NCBI GenBank assembly: GCA_030180135.1
Contig: CM058230.1
Location: 57,320,580 to 57,384,579 of the forward strand
Direction: 5' to 3'
Source of the DNA: Orychophragmus violaceus
Taxonomy: Eukaryota; Streptophyta; Magnoliopsida; Brassicales; Brassicaceae
Length of the DNA stretch: 64,000 nt
The first letter of the stretch is position 1. Each line of letters begins with the position of its first letter. This document shows positions 1 to 9,704 of the stretch, piece by piece. The translations under genes were made by a program, and so were the position numbers. The notes below the pieces were generated by a model that saw nothing but the letters and a program-made list of their open reading frames with translations, was not told where the DNA came from and made no database searches.

Positions 1-1701
1 TATGTAATCAAGTACAAGAAGGGAAAGGAGAATGTGGTAGCTGATGCCTTGTCAAGGAGGCATGCCCTGATAGCTACCATGGAGGCTAAGGTTCTAGGAT
101 TTGGACACATCAAGGATCTATACAAAGATGATCCAGAACTAGGAGAGGCTTACCAAGCCTGTGGAAGAGGAGCATTCGGATCCTACTATCTTCAAGAGGG
201 GTTCCTATTCCGAGACAAGAGGCTGTGCATTCCTCAATGCTCAATGCGTGAGCTACTGCTTAAGGAGGCGCATGGAGGTGGTCTTATGGGCCATTTTGGA
301 GTGGACAAGACACTAGCTGTGGTGGCTGATCACTTCTTCTGGCCGCACCTCAAGAGAGACGTTGAGAGGCATTGTGCAAGATGTGTAACTTGTCACAAAG
401 CAAAATCCAGGTTACACCCTCATGGACTTTATCTACCTTTACCTATTCCTAACGCACCATGGGTGGATATTTCTATGGACTTTGTGCTAGGGTTGCCTAA
501 GATCAAACACAAAGACTCTGTCTTTGTTGTTGTGGATCGATTTTCTAAGATGGCTCACTTCATTCCATGTGACAAAACCAATGATGCCACACAAGTTGCT
601 GATCTATTCTTCAAGGAGGTGGTGCGCTTACATGGTATACCAAGGACCATAGTCTCTGACCGAGACACGAAATTCTTGAGTCATTTCTGGAAGACATTGT
701 GGAAGAAGCTCGGGACAAAACTTCTATTCTCCACAACCTGTCATCCTCAAACGGATGGTCAAACCGAAGTGGTAAACCGTACCTTATCTACTTTACTTAG
801 GGTAACTCTTGGCAGGAACTTAAACACATGGTTAGATTGTTTGCCTTTCATTGAGTTTGCCTATAACCATGCTACACATTCTGCTACTAAAATGTCTCCA
901 TTTGAAATTGTGTATGGTTTTAATCCACTAACACCTCTTGATTTGTCGCCAATTCCCCAAGTTGAGCAAGTTAATCTAGATGGTCTCAGGAAAGGAGAGT
1001 TTGTTAAGAAGCTACACCAGAAAGCAAGAGACAACATTCTTAAGAAGACTGAAGAGTACAAGAGGCGAGCAGACAAGGGCCGCAAGGAGTTAGTCTTTGA
1101 GCCAGGAGAGTGGGTTTGGCTCCACATGAGACCTGAGAGGTTTCCACAGAAGAGAAGCTCGAAGCTGGCGCCTAGGGGAGATGGTCCCTTCAAAGTTCTA
1201 GAACGAATCAACAACAACGCCTACAAGCTAGAACTCCCGGGTGAGCTCAATATTTCACATAGCTTCAATGTGACTGATTTGTCTCCATATGTTGCAGATG
1301 ATCCAGTTTTGAGGACAAAACCTTCTGAAGAGGGTGGGAATGATGAGGACATCCAGCTAAGCACCCATCCACAAGCCATTCCTGAGGTCAAGGAAGCTCC
1401 AATGACTCGATCTAGGACAAGGAGGCTCAGGGAAGGATTCAACACTGCAGTAGAGAACCTCATGAACTCAATGGAACTTGGAGACTACCTCAAGAACGAG
1501 CCCAAGAAGCTAGAGGCGATAGAAGACTTGGGCTGTGTAAGCAATACGGATAACACAGGAGATTTGGACTGTGTAAGCGACGTGGATAACACAGGAGGCG
1601 TGGACTGTGTAAGCAACAAGGAAGCTGGACCTTCTACGCGTCTAGGGGAACCATGGGCCGGACTATGCCAAGTCCTTACCATCCGGCTCGGCCCATGCTA
1701 A
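1..1701 (+). CDS. Ty3/gypsy pol, 3' part (RNase H tail and integrase), element F, partial
   Basis: This is the C-terminal part of a gypsy polyprotein that enters from outside the window. The frame is already open at base 1, so the GTG at 34 is not a real start. Counting from base 1, the order is the RNase H tail (VADALSRR near residues 12-19), the H2C2 integrase knuckle (His91, His98, Cys128, Cys131), and the integrase core with Asp160 (SMDF), Asp220 (SDRD) and Glu256 (GQTEVV), a D-35-E spacing. A GPF-type module follows. The integrase inserts the element cDNA into the genome. The motifs resemble those of elements C and D, and a CRM-type chromovirus is the best guess. The extreme C-terminus carries a short tandem repeat that C1/C2 lack. 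No internal stop is seen. Confidence 0.9.
   Translation, partial: YVIKYKKGKENVVADALSRRHALIATMEAKVLGFGHIKDLYKDDPELGEAYQACGRGAFGSYYLQEGFLFRDKRLCIPQCSMRELLLKEAHGGGLMGHFGVDKTLAVVADHFFWPHLKRDVERHCARCVTCHKAKSRLHPHGLYLPLPIPNAPWVDISMDFVLGLPKIKHKDSVFVVVDRFSKMAHFIPCDKTNDATQVADLFFKEVVRLHGIPRTIVSDRDTKFLSHFWKTLWKKLGTKLLFSTTCHPQTDGQTEVVNRTLSTLLRVTLGRNLNTWLDCLPFIEFAYNHATHSATKMSPFEIVYGFNPLTPLDLSPIPQVEQVNLDGLRKGEFVKKLHQKARDNILKKTEEYKRRADKGRKELVFEPGEWVWLHMRPERFPQKRSSKLAPRGDGPFKVLERINNNAYKLELPGELNISHSFNVTDLSPYVADDPVLRTKPSEEGGNDEDIQLSTHPQAIPEVKEAPMTRSRTRRLREGFNTAVENLMNSMELGDYLKNEPKKLEAIEDLGCVSNTDNTGDLDCVSDVDNTGGVDCVSNKEAGPSTRLGEPWAGLCQVLTIRLGPC
1525..1620 (+). repeat. 36-bp tandem repeat in the C-terminus of F pol
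   Basis: There are two full 36-bp units (1525-1560 and 1561-1596) and a 24-bp partial unit (1597-1620). The unit length is a multiple of three, so the frame stays open and encodes a repeated acidic DCVSN-type peptide. Confidence 0.8.
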
Positions 1702-2090
1702 GTCCGAGAGTTGGTGGACTCTCTTGCACTCTTTTTCCCTTGGGTGGTTTTATCCCAAAGAGGTTTTACTCCCAAGGTTTTTAATGAGGCAAGTCGGCCC
1801 ACCCACACCATAACTCAAGGCTTGGCCGCCAAGGAAGGAATTGCACACTTTCCTTTTCTGTGTAACTCGGCTATCTCTCATTCAAGGCCGAGATATTTGA
1901 TTTTCCTTTTTGTTCTTCTTTGTTTTTGTACTTAAACAACTTTGTATCATTGTGTTAGATACCTTTTGAATTATCAATAAACCCTTAAGCGATTTTCGCC
2001 TTTTCTTGAACAGCCACCGCTTGTTCTTGTTTGCTTGTTGTTCCTTGTGTGTGATTCACAAAGAAGACAAGTGTCTGTGCAGTATCAGAG
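1702..2090 (+). repeat. 3' untranslated region and probable 3' LTR of element F (approximate end)
   Basis: The stretch after the F stop codon holds the TTTTTAATGAGGC block (around 1778), which is common just before or in plant retrotransposon 3' ends. A possible polyadenylation signal AATAAA lies at 1977-1982. No second LTR copy lies in the window, so both edges are estimates and the end may be further right. Confidence 0.5.
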
Positions 2091-3295
2091 ACCCGTTCAT
2101 CATCTCTGTGGTGCCTTCGATCCACCAGACCTACCACCCACTGATTCAACAGGAGAGAGCGTCAAAGCCAGCCTGTTCGATCCCATCTCTTACACACGAC
2201 CATCCCTTGAGTAACAGGAGAGAGCGACAAAGCCAACCTGTTTCTTCCATCAACCACCGAGTGAGGCTCTGTCCATCTGAGTCTTACATCAGTATTCCTC
2301 CGACACTCTGCAGAACCGAAACAGACTTGAGATGGATAAAAAAGAGGAAAGATCAATCGAAACACAGGATATCTAATTATTCATCTATATACCCTTTTGA
2401 AACTGCAGAATCCAGCCTCTGTTTTTCCAGAACACCATGTGTTTCTAACCTTACTTCTCTGTCCTTCTGAATGTGAATATCGAGGACTACAGAGACGCCA
2501 TCACCTGCTCCAGCACCTGAGTACAACATCGACGTAAACAAAACAAAGAATTGGAGTGAATTCGAAACCATCAAGAATTTAGAGAGACAAATAACTTACT
2601 CCAACATTGAGGATAATGATGTCTGACGACGGAACAGAGACGCCATCACCTGCTCCAGCACCCAATTTTGACTTTAAATCACCACTATCCGATCCTCCAC
2701 CACCGCCGCCGCTTCCTCCGTTATACCCGCCGAATCAAGAACTACCGCCACTGAAGGATGGATGTGAGCTGGACAAGCACTGCAAACGGCGTCTATTTAT
2801 AGGCAAAACACCAGCTCCCAAGCTTCTCAACGCGGAAGAATAACAAAGCGAATTCGACGAGGTAAAACCACTGGCGTGAAAGCCACCAAGACGGGGGTTG
2901 AGTCACCGGAGCTTCAGGCATAACAGGAAGAGGAGTCGTCGGAATAATTTCCCCAGATCCGCCGGATTCCTCCTCTTCTCCTTGGATTTCTTGCTTGATC
3001 GAAACCCTAGAGACGAGAGGATTTTTTTTTTCGGGAAGAAGAGAATGAATTACTTGGGAAAACACTTATGAAAAACCGAAATAATTTTCACCAAAACCAA
3101 AATTTGGCTAAGTGTTGGCGCATTAAAGTGTTACCATAGAAAAAAAATTGGCTCCATAATCGATTTATGCCTTCGCGCTTGATGAAATTTTTCCTAGCGT
3201 TGATTTAATGCTATGATAGAGTTGGCGTCCCAACTTACCACTTTTAGTAGCAGTTTGTGAATTCGTGCTACCGTGAACTGCTACCAATACTCATA
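2091..3295. other. Gene-like fragments next to a CACTA terminus; no intact gene
   Basis: This 1.2 kb stretch matches none of the retroelements in the window. A short proline-rich frame on + (2607-2843, 78 codons, from MSDDGTETPSPAP) and a frame on - (2793-3065, 90 codons) overlap near 2800-2840. Neither shows a recognisable domain. The stretch ends at a CACTA-like terminus, so it may be the transposon body, possibly with captured host exon pieces. That is inference. It could equally be non-coding filler. Confidence 0.4.
2490..2517 (+). repeat. 28-bp direct repeat, copy 1 (copy 2 at 2635-2662)
   Basis: A 28-bp segment starting CAGAGACGCCATCACC occurs again 145 bp downstream without mismatch. 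The second copy lies in the proline-rich frame at 2607-2843. The duplication supports local rearrangement of a gene-like fragment. Confidence 0.75.
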
Positions 3296-3307
3296 TTTCT
3301 TGTAGTG
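3296..3307 (-). mobile_element. CACTA (En/Spm-type) transposon terminus
   Basis: Read on the - strand the segment is CACTACAAGAAA, the usual terminal inverted repeat of plant CACTA elements. Just inside it (3248-3285) are short inverted copies of GTAGCAG/CTGCTAC, like the sub-terminal repeats of this superfamily. It abuts a decayed gypsy reverse-transcriptase frame at 3308, as expected for an insertion into it. The partner terminus is not in the window, so the element either extends past base 1 or is truncated. Confidence 0.6.
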
Positions 3308-3981
3308 TGTCCATATCGGGTTTGGAATCCCATCTTTTTGATGTCCTCCTCCGCTATACAAATCTGGTTGTACCCCGAGGCAAGGTCGATATTTGAGAAC
3401 AATGAGGTTCCCTGAAGCTGGTCCAAAAGCTCATCGATCCTTGCCAGCGGGTACTTGTTCTTGATATTCACCTTGTTCAGGCCTCAGTAGTCAATGCAGA
3501 GTATGAAACTCCCGTCCTTCTTCTTCTTCACCTTGTTCATGGCAAACTTCTCGGTCGAACGAATCCCTTCTCCACGAGGTCCTCTAGTTGTTTCTTCAAC
3601 TCAGCCATCTCTGCGGCCGCTAAACGATAGGGAGCCCTTAACACGGGTGCCATTCCGGGCTCTAGCTCTATCGTGAAGGCATCATTCTGATTTGGTGGTG
3701 GTCCCTTCAACGGCGCGAATACATCCTCATATTCCGCGGCTACCGGAATGGTGTCCAAGCTCGGAGCTTCCCCTTCCTTGGTCATTGAGATGGTTGCTAA
3801 GAACGCCTCGTTCCTTTGCTGATCAGCTCTTCTGCTTGCATCATGGATATGATTGAAATTCACGTCCGTGTTTTCATTCCCTTGAAAAGGATCTTTCCCT
3901 CTTCGCGAGGAAAAGTGACGGTCGCCTTGGCGCAATCCATTATGGCCCGGTGTTGTACCAATCAATCCATTCCTAGGATAA
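3308..3981 (-). pseudogene. Decayed gypsy pol (protease end and RT start), element E, part 2
   Basis: Read on - from 3981 to 3308, this begins with the end of a retropepsin domain and runs into the protease-RT linker (PYRLAAAEMAELKKQ) and the start of reverse transcriptase (LLDQLQGTSLFSNIDLASG). It carries a Trp-to-stop change in the protease end, a small deletion in the SP-GAP-LFV region of RT and at least one more stop. It continues the protease fragment at 15098 onwards. The two parts were split by the Athila-like element, and the frame resumes across the 5-bp target duplication. The RT is cut off at the CACTA end. Tekay-like chromovirus affinity is a guess from the gag and RT style. Confidence 0.8.
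3977..3981. repeat. Target-site duplication GATAA (left) of the Athila-like element
   Basis: GATAA lies directly before the LTR at 3982 and again at 15093-15097 directly after the LTR ending at 15092. Five bp is the normal length for Ty3/gypsy integration. Confidence 0.85.
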
Positions 3982-5161
3982 TGATAGGTCTAGTTTTAAC
4001 CCTATTCTAACTGCAAGTGCACAGTGATCTAGTTGTAGTACTTAGGGTATCGAATCCATAGGGACTCCGGTCAACGATAGATTTAGAACTATTAAGATTA
4101 AACTAGGGAAAGCAAATGTGATTAGAAACTAAAAAGCAAGCAGAAAGTAAATCAGGCGAGTTTGTAGGCAAGGAAGCGAAGCGTTAAGTCTAGGGAGTTC
4201 TCAGGAAATCAGGAACATAAACTAATCAATCAATCAGGATCTAATTAAGAACTGTTCTAGAACTCAAACACATATATATATAATTAACCAACTGTCGTTG
4301 CGAGAATTCTCTAAGTCTAAGTGCAGCAATCCAAATTCCTTTGCAATTACTAACAGATTAAACCAGCCTTAATTCCAAGTTCGATATGTTCACAATCTAA
4401 TTAAACCAAATTCCTTTGCGAGTAATTAAATTGCTCATCTAGGTTCTTTCTAGCTAATCAACCAACTGTCGTTGCGGAAATCAACCTAACATCATAAATC
4501 TGGATAGCTACTTCAGATTAAGCATTAAGAACAACTTAGATAAAGAACTAACATATATGAATCCCTACAGATTTATTAACCTATAGTTCCATGAAATCCC
4601 TAATGAGAATCCCTAAACCTAACATGTAATCTACTCAGACATGTTCATCGAAACAGAAAACATCATGAATAGAAAACCAAATATTATAAAATCAAATAAA
4701 GAACTGGGGTTCGAAATCCTCTCTCTTTCGAGAGACGGATCAGCCCCTAACTCTCTCTAAAAATAGAATAAAGCGTAAGTAAAGCGTAGCCTAAACAATG
4801 GCTTAAAAACCCTAATATAATGATCTAAAGTCGGCTGGGGCTTCTTTGTAATTATGAGGAACTTCTGGGCAACTTTGCAATATCCAAACTCTTCTCATTA
4901 AACGCTCGCGAGAATGTCTACATCGACCTTGCATCGGTCGATGCCACAAGTGTGTCGATCGATGCAGCTCTGTGAATTCGACAGTGAAGTCCATCTCTCG
5001 GGTTAAATCTCCAAAATGCTCCAGAATGCTCCAATAACTCCAATTCCGCTCCAAACGTGTCTAGACCTGTAAACATAACTAAAAGACTCCAAAACATAAT
5101 ATAAGACTCGATAAATAAGATATATACCATGTCTAAAATCCCTAAAATACATGGTATATCA
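3982..5161 (-). repeat. 3' LTR of the Athila-like element
   Basis: A 1180-bp direct repeat of 13915-15092 with small substitutions and indels. It starts TGATAGG and ends TATATCA on the + strand. It holds one of the CGATCGATGC-type clusters described elsewhere (4915-4975). Confidence 0.9.
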
Positions 5162-5175
5162 ACTCCCCCACACAT
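5162..5175 (-). promoter_or_regulatory. Polypurine tract of the Athila-like element
   Basis: Read on -, TGTGGGGGAGT lies directly before the 3' LTR. This is the expected place for plus-strand priming. Confidence 0.75.
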
Positions 5176-6203
5176 AGCTCTTGCTTGCCCTCAAGCAAGT
5201 AAAGAACCAGACATGGTGAAGAGGTTTGAAAACTTTCAGAAACTCTTTTTGTCTTTGAAGCAACAACACTCAGATTCCCCTTAGTAATCCACTGAAAGAA
5301 TCAACCTGCAAGATATCAAGACCAACATGTACTTCCCCCACACTTAGCAATTGTCCTAAGTAAACTCCACAATCACATTCACGCATTCAAATTCACCCTA
5401 CTGACTTCTGCAAGTATTTAAGTGCGGTCTCACCTAAGGAATATCGATCAAAGGGCACATGGACTCTTACCTTGTCAGCTCTAGACCACCATACTATCTT
5501 TCTCTGCTCTATTTCTTCTCTTTTCCCTTCCTTAGCATTCTGATTTTTCCCCATTGGGTATCATTTTATTTTTTTTATCAGTGCTCTTCCCGTTAAGGGG
5601 TGTACTTTGGACACATTCCATGGATGCACAGGATATGATAGTTGTAGCTACCACTCCCAGAGACCACTTCGGAGTTACTAACTCATCCTCAGTTTATTAT
5701 CTTTTTTTATTTTATGGAAGGGGAGAAGGGAACCAAATAGGACAGGTTTACAGGCTGTGTCAGAACTAACAAAGGAATCCGACTCAAGGTATTCCAAGCC
5801 CTTAGGTGAGAAAATTAAGTCAGTATTAAGGTGAAGTCAGTAAAAGGATCCTCTGATACCTGAAGTGATGTGGGTGTCCTCAGTAGGTTGATCTGTGATG
5901 GGGTTTTCTTATAGTCATAGATAGATCTTGCAACTTCATCCCGATGGTTACTTAAGTTCCTGCAAGATGTTGTTAACTCCTCCAAAATTCACTGTTTCCT
6001 ACTTAAACTGGTTTTGACTCAAAAAGACAATTTTTTTTGAAAAACGGACTGACTCTAAGAAAACAGAAAGATAAAGTCAGTAGCACCTCCCCCACACTTA
6101 AGACACACTGTCCTCAGCAGTGTCAAGCTAAGGGGTGGCAAAAAGAAAAGAAAAATGTTAATGGATGTGTTGAGTTCTGTCTGATTTTTCTCTCTGTCGC
6201 ACA
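5176..6203 (-). other. Non-coding internal region of the Athila-like element, 3' side
   Basis: About 1 kb between the polypurine tract and the nested copia K. Only short frames without recognisable domains occur here. Any original pol has been lost. Bases 6199-6203 (GCACA) are the left target duplication of K. Confidence 0.6.
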
Positions 6204-6641
6204 TATTGATCATGATAGGATTAATGTGTCAAGATTGTGTATGATCATAAATTGCACAAGTCTTGCACATTAGTTAAGTGCAAAGTTGGGGACATTATGT
6301 TTGATAAGGCGCCAACTAATTCAGACCTAAAGTTGGAGAGAGAGCCGTTGGGATAGAGAGAGAGCCGTTAGGTTTAAAGGTGAGCTTGGTCTTGTGGGGA
6401 CCACAAGTGGTCCAGCCCTTTCTCTCACCTCCTGCTACGGTTCAGACCTGATCAGACTTGTCTCTATTCATTTTGTCTTGTATCTTCTTTAGGTTAAACA
6501 ATGTAAGGGATGTAACCCCTATATATATGTGTAACCGCAAATGGAACAAGGTTAAGGGTTTGAAACCTCATTCTCTCTTTGCTGCGCCTCCATCACTCTC
6601 TCTTACAAGAACCCTAATCTCTTATACTCTAAAAACTCTCA
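6204..6641 (+). repeat. 5' LTR of copia K
   Basis: A 438-bp direct repeat of 11347-11784. A TATA-like box (TATATATAT) at 6520-6528 is the likely core promoter. Confidence 0.92.
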
Positions 6642-6653
6642 TGGTATCAGAGC
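6642..6653 (+). promoter_or_regulatory. Primer-binding site of K (initiator tRNA-Met type)
   Basis: TGGTATCAGAGC directly follows the 5' LTR. It is complementary to the 3' end of plant initiator tRNA-Met. Confidence 0.9.
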
Positions 6654-6944
6654 AATGTTCCTCATTCTCTTGATTCTCTCTCTTTGATTCACTTCTATTC
6701 TCGGCTGCAGCAGATTCTCGGTCCTAAAATCCTAATTCTCTCACTCATCCTCACGGTTTCTCAAGCTTATATTCTTCAAAGTTCTTTCATTCTCTCTGTC
6801 CTAAAATTCTCAGATTGGTTTCTAAGCTCTCAGTCTCTCAGATTCTTCATACTCTCGGTCTTAAAGAAACCCTAATTCTCTCGGTCCTAAATCTGCTTAC
6901 TCTCGGTCATTCAAGTCCTCACTCACTCTCTTCAGTCACTCACC

Positions 6945-9704
6945 ATGGAAGACTCTGCTCATCTTAGCTCCAGCTTGAGGCCTACTGTTGTCCCTGTTGT
7001 GCTCAAAGGTATCAACTATAGGACATGGCAAAGGACCATCAAGACTGCCATTTGTGGAAGAGGATTGTGGGATCACATCTTGGAGGATAAAACACCTACT
7101 GAAGAAGATGAAGCCAAGAAGAAGGATGAGGAAACCAAGAAGGCAGAAGCTAAATGGTTTCAAGAAGATCAGCTTGTGCTTGGCTTTCTCCAAAACTCTC
7201 TTGACCCATCCATCCTTGAAGCTTATTCTCATTGTGAGACAGCCAAGTCACTGTGGGATACTCTCAAGAAGATTTATGGAGATGTTTCAAATCTGAGCAG
7301 AGTATATGAGGTGAAGAAGGCCATAAATGAGCTGAAACAAGAAGACCATGACTTTACCAAGTATCTTGGGAAGTTCTCTTCAGCATGGTCTGAACTTGAG
7401 ATGCTAAGGCCAAGCACTTTAAACCCCAAGGTTCTCATTGAGAGAAAGGAGCAAGACAAGATCTTTGGCCTTCTACTCAACTTGAATCCGGTTTACAATG
7501 ATGCCATCATGAAGATCCTAAGGGAGACTACACTTCCTGATTTTGAAGAGGTGTGCTCAAGGCTCCAAAAGGAAGAAGGAAACATTGGTTTGTTTGGAGG
7601 AAAGGGGGAGTTGGTGACTGCCAACAAAGCCGGCTTCAAACCTGAAGAGAAGAAGGCGCCATTTTGTGATCATTGCAAGAGGAAAGGCCACTCCAAGGAT
7701 AAGTGTTGGGTCCTTCATCCCCACCTCAAACCAGACAAGTTCAAGAACTCAAGGGCAAATGCAAACATCTCACAAGAAGCTGTGAATGAACCAGCCTCCA
7801 CTTCAGCTCAAGGAGGGGAGCTTGCACTCTACACAGCCACTGAGTATGTCAAGAAGAGTGACCTTGAGGACCTCATCAAGGCTTATGCCTCTAAACTCTC
7901 TGGTATCTCTTTATTTTCACATAAATTGCTTAGTAAAACTGATCATAAGTTGGTAGTAGATTCAGGAGCTTCTCACCATATGATTAGTAATGCTAAGTTG
8001 TTGGAGAACATTAAACCTGCCCTGGGAAGAGTAACTATAGCTGATGGTCAAGGGATTCCAATAATAGGTACAGGAAAGTTGAGATTATTTAACAAGGAAA
8101 GTGATGCATTCTATGTTCCTAAGTTTAAATCTAACTTGCTGTCGGTTAAAAGGATCACTAAAGACTTGAATTGCAATGTTATCTTTGGGCCTAATGAAGT
8201 TTGTTTTCAGGATATTAAGAATGGAAAGGTTATTGGAAGAGGTAGTACACAAGATGAGCTTTACCTCCTTGAAGACACTTCTCCAAGCAACTCGGATACT
8301 TTAGCTTTTAAATCCTGTTTTTCTTTCAATCGAAATGTCCTATGGCATGCTAGACTAGGACATCCTCATGCTCGTGCTTTGAACTTAATGTTGCCTAATG
8401 TTAGCTTTGATCATTCAACTTGTGAAGCTTGTATTCTTGGCAAACATTGTAGAACTGTCTTTCCTAAATCAACTACTATCTATGAACATTGTTTTGATCT
8501 TGTGCACTCTGATGTTTGGACTTCACCTTGTCTGTCTAGAGATAGAAACAAGTATTTTGTGACCTTCATAGATGAAAAATCAAAATATACTTGGGTAACT
8601 TTGCTTCCATCTAAAGATAGGGTGTTTGATGCATTTTTAAATTTCCAAAACTATGTTACTAATCAGTTTAATGCCAAGATCAAAGTGTTTAGGTCAGATA
8701 ATGGAGGAGAGTATACAAGCCAAAGATTCAAAGCTCACTTGAACAAATGTGGGATCCTTCATCAAACAAGCTGTCCCCATACTCCTCAACAAAATGGTGT
8801 GGCTGAAAGGAAGAACAGACACCTCATGGAAGCTGCTAGGTCCATGATGTTCCACACCAATGTTCCTAAGAGATTTTGGGGAGATGCAGTGTTGGCAGCA
8901 TGCTATCTCATCAACAGGATCCCAACTAGAGTTCTTCAAGACATTTCACCATATGAGGTATTGAACAAAGCCAAACCATTTATTGAACACTTACGTGTGT
9001 TTGGTTGTGTTTGTTTTGTATATATCTCAGGAGATCAAAGGAACAAGCTAGATGCTAAGAGCACAAGGTGTATGTTTCTTGGATACTCCACAACTCAGAA
9101 GGGCTACAAGTGTTTTGATCCAAGCAACAACAGGACCTATGTTTCAAGGGATGTTAAGTTCATTGAGGGGCAGAGTTACTATGAGAAGAAGGATTGGGAA
9201 GGTTTGAAAGATCTCTCAAGATCACCTTCTGATTTGGCTACAAGTTTGAAGTACTTGTTGGATCACTTGGGCAATGACACCCCACGGCCAGAGAAGCATG
9301 ACACAACTACCCAAGAAGCTCAACAAGAGGATACTGAACCAGCAACACACACTCAGGAACCGGCTCAAGCTAAAGAAGACACTCTACCTCAAGATCAGAA
9401 CCAAGTAGACTTGGATATGGATGAGGATGAGATGGCTTATCAAGAGGCAGTGGGTAATGAGGAAGTGGTTGATCAACAGGTTCATCAACTCAGGAGAAGC
9501 ACAAGGGAAAAGAAAGATCCATCAGAATGGATGAAGACAAGAGTCTACTACAACAACCAAGCAGTAGCTCATCCTAATCAGTCTACTTGTTCTATTGACT
9601 TGCTACCATCTAGTCACAAGGCCTTTCTTGGAAAGATTGAGCTAAACCAGGTTCCTAAGACTTATGAAGAGGCTGAGGTATCAAGGTTTGGATGGATGCA
9701 GTAA
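6945..9704 (+). CDS. Copia K gag-protease-integrase frame (first part of a frameshifted polyprotein)
   Basis: This 919-codon frame starts at the ATG of MEDSAHLSS. Its domains are a copia-type gag (about residues 15-220), a CCHC knuckle (Cys241, Cys244, His249, Cys254), retropepsin with DSGASHH at 339-345, a pre-integrase HHCC (His468, His473, Cys493, Cys496), and an integrase core with Asp523, Asp585 and Glu621 (D-35-E). An acidic linker and the RRSTREKKDPSEW block follow. The frame then shifts just before the RT and ends at a TAA. In the related copia H the same region is one unbroken frame, so the split is a lesion here. A programmed shift is less likely because no slippery motif is evident. 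Confidence 0.9.
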   Translation: MEDSAHLSSSLRPTVVPVVLKGINYRTWQRTIKTAICGRGLWDHILEDKTPTEEDEAKKKDEETKKAEAKWFQEDQLVLGFLQNSLDPSILEAYSHCETAKSLWDTLKKIYGDVSNLSRVYEVKKAINELKQEDHDFTKYLGKFSSAWSELEMLRPSTLNPKVLIERKEQDKIFGLLLNLNPVYNDAIMKILRETTLPDFEEVCSRLQKEEGNIGLFGGKGELVTANKAGFKPEEKKAPFCDHCKRKGHSKDKCWVLHPHLKPDKFKNSRANANISQEAVNEPASTSAQGGELALYTATEYVKKSDLEDLIKAYASKLSGISLFSHKLLSKTDHKLVVDSGASHHMISNAKLLENIKPALGRVTIADGQGIPIIGTGKLRLFNKESDAFYVPKFKSNLLSVKRITKDLNCNVIFGPNEVCFQDIKNGKVIGRGSTQDELYLLEDTSPSNSDTLAFKSCFSFNRNVLWHARLGHPHARALNLMLPNVSFDHSTCEACILGKHCRTVFPKSTTIYEHCFDLVHSDVWTSPCLSRDRNKYFVTFIDEKSKYTWVTLLPSKDRVFDAFLNFQNYVTNQFNAKIKVFRSDNGGEYTSQRFKAHLNKCGILHQTSCPHTPQQNGVAERKNRHLMEAARSMMFHTNVPKRFWGDAVLAACYLINRIPTRVLQDISPYEVLNKAKPFIEHLRVFGCVCFVYISGDQRNKLDAKSTRCMFLGYSTTQKGYKCFDPSNNRTYVSRDVKFIEGQSYYEKKDWEGLKDLSRSPSDLATSLKYLLDHLGNDTPRPEKHDTTTQEAQQEDTEPATHTQEPAQAKEDTLPQDQNQVDLDMDEDEMAYQEAVGNEEVVDQQVHQLRRSTREKKDPSEWMKTRVYYNNQAVAHPNQSTCSIDLLPSSHKAFLGKIELNQVPKTYEEAEVSRFGWMQ

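Noticed and set aside
861..1682. Antisense frames within gypsy F pol (and similar long antisense frames in K, H, C1 and C2)
   Set aside because: They mirror a clearly coding strand, contain no domains and follow its codon structure.
2607..2843. Proline-rich 78-codon frame as a stand-alone host gene
   Set aside because: Short, no recognisable domain, no visible intron partner, and lodged next to a transposon terminus with a duplicated segment. Kept only as a gene-like fragment.
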